Source: a virus. From it: a stretch of DNA of 56,001 bases. The notes beneath the pieces are model-generated. The model was not told where the DNA came from. It ran no database searches and was given only the letters and a program-made list of their open reading frames with translations. Shown one piece after another: positions 13,373-19,149 of this stretch. How positions within the stretch are numbered: the first letter of the stretch is position 1; each line of letters begins with the position of its first letter. Both the position numbers and the translations under genes were made by a program. The DNA lies in IMG/VR virus record IMGVR_UViG_3300037584_004279, positions 1-56,001 of that record. One strand, 5' to 3'.

Positions 13373-14497
13373 ATGTGTATAATAATAATAAAACAAAAGC
13401 GAAACAAGATTTCGCAACAAGTCCTGAAAAACTCAGCGAGAAAAAACCCTCATGGATTGGGGATAGTATGGTTAGATACTTTCAAAGTATCTTATCATGA
13501 ATCAAAAGATTACAAAAAACTAAATACAACAAGACCCTTCATTGCTCATTTTAGATACGCAACGATTGGGAAAATATGTAAAGAAAACACGCATCCATTT
13601 AAATGCGGTAAGAAGCACAACGAACTGCTGATGATGAATGGAACTATTAGCGAGTTGGGAAACAAGAACATGACCGACACTCAAGATTTAGCCATCAAGC
13701 TAGGCAGAATTGAAAGACATATTTGGAAGCAAAAACTTGCTCAGTATTCTTTGGTTAGGTTTGCAACCATTAACACAAGAAACAGAACTTTCCAAATATA
13801 CAACAAGCACCTTTGGACACACAAAGATAAAGTTTGGTACTCTAAAGACAATGTGTTCACAACCTACAAAACACCTAGTTGGGTATCAAGATTTGCGGGT
13901 AATGTAGGAGTTGGTACCAGCACCCCAAGTGAATTTGTTTTTGAAAACCACAATGAATTTGAGGATGAGTTTGATTGGAAAAATGAAAGCAATGTTTGTG
14001 TTCAATGCACCAACGATTTGATGTATGATGAAAGCGAGTTATCGGAGAACAAATACTATTGTGTAAGTTGTGATAAAAGTTTTTCTAAAGAACAAGTAAT
14101 GGACTTTACAGAGTTTGATACACCGAAGTACGAGGGTAACAAAGAACTTGTCGCAGTGTATGGAACTTTGAAAAGAGGGTTTGGAAACCACCGAAACTTT
14201 TTGCAAGACCAAGAGTTTGTCGGTAGCGGAACGACTCAAGATAGGTACCCCTTAATTGTTAAGGGGTTACCATTTCTTTTGAATGAGAAAGGCAAAGGCC
14301 ATAATGTAGAAGTAGATGTGTTCAATGTAGATATGCCAACCTTAGAAAGTTTAGACGCTTTGGAAAACCACCCGACATGGTACAGACGAAAAGAAATAAA
14401 CATACTCTTGAATGGAAGTGCAAAAAAGTGTTGGATTTACTTTAACATAACAGAGCAATCAAAAGGAGAGAAGTATCACAAAACATTTAAATATTAG
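13373..14497 (+). CDS. class II glutamine amidotransferase - zinc ribbon - gamma-glutamylcyclotransferase fusion (374 aa)
   Basis: Three domains in one chain. Residues 1-170: Ntn-type glutamine amidotransferase with the catalytic cysteine right after the initiator Met (MCIIII), NPHGLGIVW (25-33), RPFIAHFRYATIG (54-66), NTHPF (72-76) and MMNGTI (87-92). Residues 205-240: zinc ribbon with CxxC pairs at C209/C212 and C230/C233. Residues 255-374: GGCT/AIG2 fold with VAVYGTLKRG (260-269) and the acidic LDALE (327-331), whose glutamate matches the catalytic acid. The first would release ammonia from glutamine, the last would handle gamma-glutamyl amides. With the amidoligase at 10701-11786 this suggests a pathway that makes or recycles an amide-linked product. 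Fusion of these two enzymes with a zinc ribbon is unusual. Own promoter. Confidence 0.85.
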   Translation: MCIIIIKQKRNKISQQVLKNSARKNPHGLGIVWLDTFKVSYHESKDYKKLNTTRPFIAHFRYATIGKICKENTHPFKCGKKHNELLMMNGTISELGNKNMTDTQDLAIKLGRIERHIWKQKLAQYSLVRFATINTRNRTFQIYNKHLWTHKDKVWYSKDNVFTTYKTPSWVSRFAGNVGVGTSTPSEFVFENHNEFEDEFDWKNESNVCVQCTNDLMYDESELSENKYYCVSCDKSFSKEQVMDFTEFDTPKYEGNKELVAVYGTLKRGFGNHRNFLQDQEFVGSGTTQDRYPLIVKGLPFLLNEKGKGHNVEVDVFNVDMPTLESLDALENHPTWYRRKEINILLNGSAKKCWIYFNITEQSKGEKYHKTFKY

Positions 14498-14502
14498 AAA
14501 TT

Positions 14503-14709
14503 ATGTCAAAAGTAAAATTAAACACACACGACAAAAAAACAAAAGTAATAGAAAAATGCAGAGAAAAAATAATTAACTGCGCTGATACTATTATAGATAA
14601 TTTAGAATTAATGCAATATGTTTATGATGAATTCGGTCATGACATTGATGTTCATGATGCTGAACGATTAGCTAACATAGTTTATTCACAAATAAAATTA
14701 AGAATGTAA
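14503..14709 (+). CDS. small helical protein of unknown function (68 aa)
   Basis: A 68-residue acidic/basic mixed helical protein (MSKVKLNTHDKKTKVIEKCR...) with a DEFGHDIDVHDAERLANIVYSQIK end. It begins five bases after the GATase-GGCT stop, so it is on the same transcript. No family recognised. Confidence 0.6.
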   Translation: MSKVKLNTHDKKTKVIEKCREKIINCADTIIDNLELMQYVYDEFGHDIDVHDAERLANIVYSQIKLRM

Positions 14710-14711
14710 TA

Positions 14712-14855
14712 ATGAACAGCATGAAAAATAAAGATTATATAATTGGTAAACTCAAAGATTTGAGAGATGATACACCCTGTATAGAGGATTCACAAACTAC
14801 CTGTGGGTGCGAAAAGTTTGATGAGATAATAGATTTAATACAAGAAAACCTATGA
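14712..14855 (+). CDS. tiny protein with cysteine motif (47 aa)
   Basis: A 47-codon ORF with ATG 14712, two bases after the previous stop. It carries TPCIEDSQTTCGCEKFDEI, three cysteines that could bind a metal or form a disulfide. Its stop overlaps the next ATG (ATGA at 14852-14855). No homologue recognised; support is packing and composition. Confidence 0.55.
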   Translation: MNSMKNKDYIIGKLKDLRDDTPCIEDSQTTCGCEKFDEIIDLIQENL

Positions 14856-14980
14856 CTGAACAAGAAGCAGAACTTCATGCAAAAGTGGAGTGGTATAAAA
14901 AATATGGGGACTACATAAACAGAGTGTACCCGATTATAGATGCCGAAGCAAGCGGGTACGCAGATGGAAATATTTTCTAA
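14852..14980 (+). CDS. tiny acidic protein (42 aa)
   Basis: A 42-codon ORF coupled by ATGA to the previous gene. It reads MTEQEAELHAKVEWYKKYGD and ends ASGYADGNIF. Acidic and helical with no known domain. A promoter follows 13 bases after its stop. Confidence 0.5.
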   Translation: MTEQEAELHAKVEWYKKYGDYINRVYPIIDAEASGYADGNIF

Positions 14981-14993
14981 CCCCACAATTAAA

Positions 14994-15025
14994 TTTGCAA
15001 TTGTCTAAATATTGTCGTACATTGG
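14994..15025 (+). promoter_or_regulatory. promoter candidate (TTTG-N20-TACATTGG)
   Basis: TTTG at 14994-14997, a 20-base spacer and TACATTGG at 15018-15025 (one mismatch to TAnnTTTG), followed 20 bases later by the ATG at 15046. The 65-base gap here is the only real gap between 14503 and 16443. Confidence 0.55.
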
Positions 15026-15045
15026 TATAAACCAAACATAACACT

Positions 15046-15204
15046 ATGAAAGCAATAGGATATATCATCAAAAATTTTTTCAAAAAAGAGCCAAAGTATT
15101 GGTTTTGTTTTCCCGAATATGTGGAGAGCGATAAAGAAAAGGTTAAGTGGAAAAGAAAAATAAGAATATTTATGGAACAAAACATGAAAGTCAAAAAGAA
15201 ATGA
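15046..15204 (+). CDS. small basic protein (52 aa)
   Basis: A 52-codon ORF, MKAIGYIIKNFFKKEPKYWF..., ending in a lysine-rich helix (FMEQNMKVKKK). It is first downstream of the 14994 promoter. Its TGA overlaps the ATG of the next gene at 15201. The short hydrophobic-aromatic N-terminus and basic tail would suit membrane-surface binding; no family recognised. Confidence 0.55.
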   Translation: MKAIGYIIKNFFKKEPKYWFCFPEYVESDKEKVKWKRKIRIFMEQNMKVKKK

Positions 15205-15494
15205 ACAACATGATAAAACTTAACGATAGCATTTGGTTAGACACAACCAAACAATGTCAGCAGGGACAAACCTATATACAAGAGATTATGAACAACTTTA
15301 GATTGTTTGTTCTGTATGACGACAACACCTACCAGGAAGTAGAGTTTGTTGAAGAAGTAATTGAAGCAATTTCTTTGAACTTAAAAGTGCTCATATATGT
15401 GGGCAAACAAAAGAAAGAAAATTGGTTTCACCAAGCAAAAAAAATCTTAAACAATGGGTACTGGTATGTACGAGTATCCGACTTAAAACCATGA
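15201..15494 (+). CDS. unknown early protein (97 aa)
   Basis: Start chosen at ATG 15201 because it overlaps the previous stop (ATGA); the frame is open to 15147. The product begins MNNMIKLNDSIWLDTTKQCQ and is strand-rich (FRLFVLYDDNTYQEVEF, LKVLIYVGKQ) with a final NGYWYVRVSDLKP. No known domain recognised. Its stop overlaps the next ATG (15491). Confidence 0.6.
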   Translation: MNNMIKLNDSIWLDTTKQCQQGQTYIQEIMNNFRLFVLYDDNTYQEVEFVEEVIEAISLNLKVLIYVGKQKKENWFHQAKKILNNGYWYVRVSDLKP

Positions 15495-15709
15495 TAGAAA
15501 TAAGTTTCACAATAACTATTCAAGATGTGAAAAACATATGCGATAGCAAAGGATATTCGTTTGATGAAAAAGATTACATAAAAATATTGAAGGACATAAA
15601 AAGAATTTATGAACTGAATATAAAGCAAGATATAAACGAATATATTGAGGGACAAGCATTTAATCATATGGCAAACATTACATATAAAAAACGCAAGAGC
15701 TTTCGTTAG
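15491..15709 (+). CDS. unknown small protein (72 aa)
   Basis: Start ATG 15491 by ATGA overlap with the preceding gene. A 72-residue protein, MIEISFTITIQDVKNICDSK, mostly helical after residue 12, with a basic end (ANITYKKRKSFR). The SKGYSFDEKDYIKILKDIKRI region recalls small helical proteins that regulate nucleases or kinases, but I cannot assign it. Confidence 0.55.
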   Translation: MIEISFTITIQDVKNICDSKGYSFDEKDYIKILKDIKRIYELNIKQDINEYIEGQAFNHMANITYKKRKSFR

Positions 15710-15754
15710 GTGGTTACTCTTAAAAAACAAACCGCCTTTTTTAAAACTAAAACT

Positions 15755-16108
15755 ATGAATATATTTAAAACAGAAGCAGAAGCAGAAAAGCTTCGCCCAA
15801 AACCCGACAGACATTATATCAGCAGACTGCTAAGATATGCAGACGATGAAAAGCCCCTATCAATAAGTGTCTTTAAAGACACTGGGAGATTGTTAACCCG
15901 AGAGGAATATGAGAACTGGTTTAAAGATGTGCCACTGCACAAAGAATGTGTGGCAGTGATGTGCTACATTGGTGGACTAAAGATTGAAATGTTGGAAAGT
16001 GGAAATTGGTATTTAAATTATGGGGAAAAAGACCAAATGGAAACAAGGGATTTTAAAATGTTAGAGAGCGACTTGTATTACACAACCTATAAGATGTTAG
16101 GGGTATGA
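15755..16108 (+). CDS. unknown early protein containing an embedded palindrome copy (117 aa)
   Basis: Start placed at ATG 15755 (MNIFKTEAEAEKLRPKPDRH); an upstream GTG at 15710 is less likely. The centre YISRLLRYADDEKPLSISVF runs into KDTGRLL, where the dispersed palindrome encodes SVFKDT, followed by a WF..VPLHKECVAVMCYIGG strand-rich segment. No known family. It overlaps the DUF1599 gene by four bases (ATGA). Confidence 0.6.
   Translation: MNIFKTEAEAEKLRPKPDRHYISRLLRYADDEKPLSISVFKDTGRLLTREEYENWFKDVPLHKECVAVMCYIGGLKIEMLESGNWYLNYGEKDQMETRDFKMLESDLYYTTYKMLGV
15866..15883. repeat. dispersed palindrome copy 4, inside a coding sequence
   Basis: AGTGTCTTTAAAGACACT, a perfect 18-bp palindrome read in frame as SVFKDT within the 15755-16108 gene. 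Confidence 0.85.
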
Positions 16109-16443
16109 AAAAAACAACAGAGGAATATATAAAACAAGTGGCACGAGATGTTGTGTTGCTTTTATTAGAGAAGAACAAAAACTATGGAGACACTGCAAAC
16201 AACCCTCCACATATCTTTTCAAAACTAAACGCAACAGAAGGTTTGTGCGCAAGAATAGATGACAAATTGTCCCGCATAAAAACCTTAGGGATAAACAAGT
16301 GCAGTGGTATTGCCTCAAGCGAGGACACCATAAAAGATTTAATTGGATACTTAATCTTACTAAAAGTTGAGATGGAAAAAGAAAACGACAAGATAAGAGC
16401 TAAAATTATTAAGAAAAAAGACCAAGTAAAATTTGGACAATAG
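16105..16443 (+). CDS. DUF1599 / nucleotide-modification-associated domain protein (112 aa)
   Basis: A 112-residue protein that matches the DUF1599 pattern: an N-terminal helix, LEKNKNYGDTANNPPHIFSK (residues 22-41), an ARIDDKLSRIKTL helix (49-61) and SEDTIKDLIGYLILLKVEM (72-90). The family has been predicted to act with nucleotide-modifying enzymes in phages; its biochemistry is not settled. It is coupled to the preceding gene by ATGA. Full length for the family. Confidence 0.8.
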   Translation: MKKTTEEYIKQVARDVVLLLLEKNKNYGDTANNPPHIFSKLNATEGLCARIDDKLSRIKTLGINKCSGIASSEDTIKDLIGYLILLKVEMEKENDKIRAKIIKKKDQVKFGQ

Positions 16444-16480
16444 TTAAACATTTTATAAATTTATCAAACCAAACATTTAC

Positions 16481-16618
16481 TATGCACAAACAAACTTTAC
16501 AGAAGCTTATGACCGACATGTACGATGGTATGTTAAAGGGTCAAAAACAATTTAAACATTATCAAAATAAACAAAATGAAAATAAGAATATTCAATCAGT
16601 ATGTAGAAAAAGTAACTA
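16481..16618 (+). CDS. possible tiny protein (45 aa), overlapping the DnaA-like gene
   Basis: ATG 16481 opens MHKQTLQKLMTDMYDGMLKG... for 45 codons, ending 43 bases inside the next gene in another frame. The first 26 codons fill an otherwise empty gap, and the N-terminal sequence looks like a real helical peptide. The overlapping tail is low complexity. Weak call. Confidence 0.35.
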
Positions 16619-16884
16619 ATCTTTTCGGCATAGATACAGACGAGTTATTTGACAAAACTAAAAAAAGAAAAGTCGTAGACGCAAGACATTTGTTATACTA
16701 CCTGTGTTATACGAGGCCTATGAGATTAAGATATATCCAAGACTATATGTCGGGGAATGGTTATGATGTGGGGCACTCTTCCATCTTACATGGAATTGCT
16801 CAAGTAGAAAAAAAAATCGAAGAGGACGCAGATTATAGCAATATAATATCCAACATAGTATTAGAAAACCAAGATGTATTTTAA
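16576..16884 (+). CDS. DnaA domain IV-like DNA-binding protein (102 aa)
   Basis: Residues about 33-80 match the C-terminal DNA-binding domain of DnaA: VDARHLLYYLCYTRPMRL (DARH/RQ..MYL helix), YIQDYMSGNGYDVGHSSILH (signature G.R.H.TV/SILH helix-turn-helix) and IAQVEKKIEED. The ATPase domains are absent, so it is a stand-alone DnaA-box-type binder of 102 residues. It lies ahead of the recombination genes and could mark the phage origin or compete with host DnaA. The stop overlaps the next ATG (TAATG). Confidence 0.75.
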   Translation: MKIRIFNQYVEKVTNLFGIDTDELFDKTKKRKVVDARHLLYYLCYTRPMRLRYIQDYMSGNGYDVGHSSILHGIAQVEKKIEEDADYSNIISNIVLENQDVF

Positions 16885-17285
16885 TGGAATACAGAATGAA
16901 AGATATATTTGAACAAGCGGTACAAGACCCTTACGCAGTCAACTTAAACGGACCAGAATATAAAGCAAGAATGGTATTCGGCTGTAAAATACTTAAAGAT
17001 AATAATACAGGAGAAACAAGTATTTTTAACACCGCTTTGGGTGGTCATCACTATAAAAAACTAACCGAGAATCAACTACTTGCTTTTTTTGAGGGCGGTT
17101 GGAGGCATGGGTGTTATATGCTTGCGCTTGACAACTATAAAATCAAACTAAAAAGAATTGAAGTTTCAATAAAATTAGAAATGAACGGCAAAAAAAATCC
17201 AAAGCAAATACAATCTTTAAAAAACTCAAGAGAAAGATTGATGAATAAATATAAATTAATAACCGATAAACTACTAAAATTATGA
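16884..17285 (+). CDS. unknown protein in the replication/recombination operon (133 aa)
   Basis: Start ATG 16884 is supported by TAATG overlap with the previous stop. A 133-residue protein: a mixed N-terminal region with GCKILKDNNTGETSIFNTAL and GGHHYKKLTENQLLAFFEGG, then a basic helical C-terminal half (IKLKRIEVSIKLEMNGKKN). No family recognised. Coupled at its 3' end to the annealing-type protein (overlap 17282-17285). Confidence 0.6.
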   Translation: MEYRMKDIFEQAVQDPYAVNLNGPEYKARMVFGCKILKDNNTGETSIFNTALGGHHYKKLTENQLLAFFEGGWRHGCYMLALDNYKIKLKRIEVSIKLEMNGKKNPKQIQSLKNSRERLMNKYKLITDKLLKL

Positions 17286-17809
17286 ATAAATTAAAAACAA
17301 TAAGCATAAAGGGAAAGGACTATGTTGAAGTCCATGAAAGATTAAAACATTTCAGAAAATATTTCAACAGATACACACTTGAAAGCAAAGTGTTAGACAA
17401 GACAGACACTACAATTCTTATCAAAGCAATTATCAAAGATGAGGAAGGCAGAACAATAGCTACTGGACTTGCAGAGGAAAGTAAAGGAAGTACTTTTATA
17501 AACAAAACAAGTTATGTAGAAAATTGCGAGACTTCAGCTTGGGGTAGAGCTTTAGGTAACTTTGGTATTGGATTAGACACCTCAGTAGCATCAGCCAACG
17601 AGGTAGCCAATGCTATCGCACAACAAGAAGCACCCCAAACAACAACTGTTTATGATTTAAATATTGGAGATGAAAACTGGGACAAGGTTTTAAGTTATGT
17701 GGTAGCAAATAAAAATTTGGGAATTGCAAAGCTTGTTTCTAATCTTCAAAAGAAATACAAGATAAAAGCAAATGTGAAAAAAGAAATCTCTAATGTAATC
17801 AAGACATGA
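17282..17809 (+). CDS. ERF/RecT-type single-strand annealing protein candidate (175 aa)
   Basis: The 175-residue product has a beta-rich N-terminal half (ISIKGKDYVEVHERLKHFRK..., TILIKAIIKDEEGRTIATG) followed by the motif YVENCETSAWGRALGNFGIG (residues about 79-98), which is characteristic of ERF-like phage annealing proteins and their relatives (ETSA.GRAL...GIG). It precedes a PD-(D/E)XK exonuclease and an SSB-like gene, the usual company of a Red-type recombination system. It would anneal complementary strands at phage DNA ends or during concatemer formation. Subfamily uncertain. Confidence 0.65.
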   Translation: MNKLKTISIKGKDYVEVHERLKHFRKYFNRYTLESKVLDKTDTTILIKAIIKDEEGRTIATGLAEESKGSTFINKTSYVENCETSAWGRALGNFGIGLDTSVASANEVANAIAQQEAPQTTTVYDLNIGDENWDKVLSYVVANKNLGIAKLVSNLQKKYKIKANVKKEISNVIKT

Positions 17810-18540
17810 AAAAAATATTAGAGAAACTTTTAGACGACAACGAATATTATAATGGGGTTGGGAAGAATTATCTTTCCAACTCCGACATAGGAACTTTGCT
17901 AAGAAATCCAAAAGAGTTTGGAGTGTCTCGTCCCGACACTAAAGAATTTGCGGTTGGAAGATTTTTCCATCAGCTTATTTTAGAGCCCGAAAAAGCAAAA
18001 CAATTTCCAGTGGTTGATGTAGCTACCAGGAACAACAAAGCATACAGAGAGTTTGTTGCTGAACAAAAAATCGAAATAGCATTGTTACAAAAAGAAGTTG
18101 ATGATGTTCATTCATGGGTTAGTGCAATAAATAGTAACATTATTTTTTTTGATGAATTATATTCGCCCGATAACCAATATGAAGTGCCGATGATTAAAGA
18201 AATCAAAGGACTAATGTGGAAGGGCAAAGCGGATATACTTGGCCAGAATCAAATTATTGATTTAAAATCATCAAGCAATATCAATGACTTTAAAAGAAAA
18301 GCAACACTATATAATTACGATAGTCAGTGTTACATATATCAATGTTTGTTTGACAGGCCACTTGTTTTTTATGTGGTGGACAAACTAACACAGATGGTTG
18401 GCATGTTTGAGCCAGAACAATCCTTTATAGATAGAGGAGAGGAAAAGGTTGAGAAAGCAATTGAAATATATCAAAAGTTTTATGGCGATAATCCGACTGA
18501 AGATATAGAAAACTATTTTATATATGATAAACTTATTTAA
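17806..18540 (+). CDS. PD-(D/E)XK exonuclease, RecE/Cas4/YqaJ-like (244 aa)
   Basis: The nuclease core is visible as GRFFHQLILEPEKA (helix with conserved H), MIKEIKGLMWKGKADILG with the E and catalytic D, IIDLKSSSNINDFKRKA (the D-LKS motif), and YNYDSQCYIYQ, the Q..Y helix of RecB-type nucleases. It would resect DNA 5' ends to load the neighbouring annealing protein; ATGA overlap at 17806-17809 couples the two. Length suits the exodeoxyribonuclease VIII-like PD-(D/E)XK group. Confidence 0.8.
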   Translation: MKKILEKLLDDNEYYNGVGKNYLSNSDIGTLLRNPKEFGVSRPDTKEFAVGRFFHQLILEPEKAKQFPVVDVATRNNKAYREFVAEQKIEIALLQKEVDDVHSWVSAINSNIIFFDELYSPDNQYEVPMIKEIKGLMWKGKADILGQNQIIDLKSSSNINDFKRKATLYNYDSQCYIYQCLFDRPLVFYVVDKLTQMVGMFEPEQSFIDRGEEKVEKAIEIYQKFYGDNPTEDIENYFIYDKLI

Positions 18541-18691
18541 AAAAAAGAAAGATTTTTTTCAAGTGGATGTTCCAACTACTTGTAAAAATCAACAAGAAAA
18601 GAGTCAAATCATTTCTGAAACATTAAGATTATTGGAACAAAAATTAATAATTAATAAACAATATGAAAAACAATCAACAAGTGCAAGATGA
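18524..18691 (+). CDS. possible small overlapping gene (55 aa)
   Basis: ATG 18524 opens a 55-codon frame beginning MINLFKKKKDFFQVDVPTTC and ending inside the next gene. It spans the 122-base gap between the exonuclease and the SSB-like gene, overlapping each slightly. The first 40 codons look protein-like (a KSQIISETLRLLEQKLII helix). No family recognised. Confidence 0.45.
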   Translation: MINLFKKKKDFFQVDVPTTCKNQQEKSQIISETLRLLEQKLIINKQYEKQSTSAR

Positions 18692-18941
18692 CCCTATCTT
18701 TGCAGATGGGTTTTCTTTTAAAAGGAAGCCAAATGCACCCGACTTCGTAGTTGGAAGCATGAGTGTAAAAGTAGACGATGCTATTGCGTTCTTAAATGCT
18801 AACAAAAAAAAGGGTTGGGTAAACATAGATGTAAAGACTGCCAAATCAGGTAATATTTATATGCAATTAGACACATGGGAGCCAACACCGAAGGTAGAGG
18901 AACAACAAACTGCTGAAGGTGGAGACGGACTACCTTTTTAA
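18663..18941 (+). CDS. single-stranded-DNA-binding-like protein (92 aa)
   Basis: A compact 92-residue protein with FADGFSFKRKPNAPDFVVGS, MSVKVDDAIAFLN, KKGWVNIDVKTAKSGNIYMQ and LDTWEP strands, followed by a short acidic-polar linker ending in GDGLPF. A C-terminal acidic tip ending (D/G)LPF is the hallmark through which SSBs recruit partner proteins. The size and strand pattern fit a small OB-like SSB common in Bacteroidota phages. Last gene before a strong terminator. Confidence 0.6.
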   Translation: MKNNQQVQDDPIFADGFSFKRKPNAPDFVVGSMSVKVDDAIAFLNANKKKGWVNIDVKTAKSGNIYMQLDTWEPTPKVEEQQTAEGGDGLPF

Positions 18942-18960
18942 AACTAAAGTTTTATACACA

Positions 18961-18990
18961 AAAAGGGGGATTAAACTCCCCTTTTTTTTT
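18961..18990 (+). terminator. rho-independent terminator of the first early operon
   Basis: AAAGGGG, an 11-base interior and CCCCTTT with nine or more T residues following at 18981-18990, 20 bases past the SSB-like stop. The bases from 18991 to 19149 hold an AT-rich leader with a (TA)n run and no ORF. Confidence 0.85.
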
Positions 18991-19149
18991 ACCTTACAAA
19001 TGCTCGCTTTTTATTGTGCAATGATATATATATATTTACTATAACATTATTTTTTTTTCCCACATACATAAGGAAAAGTTAACAAAGTATGCAACTAACT
19101 GAAAATCAAAGAGATTGACAACATAAACTTAACACAAACCCAACACAAG

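Noticed and set aside
19014-19038. Promoter for the primase-helicase transcript (TTG ... TATATTTA)
   Set aside because: The spacing is only 14 bases and the box lies in a (TA)n run; not convincing, although some promoter must exist after the terminator at 18990.
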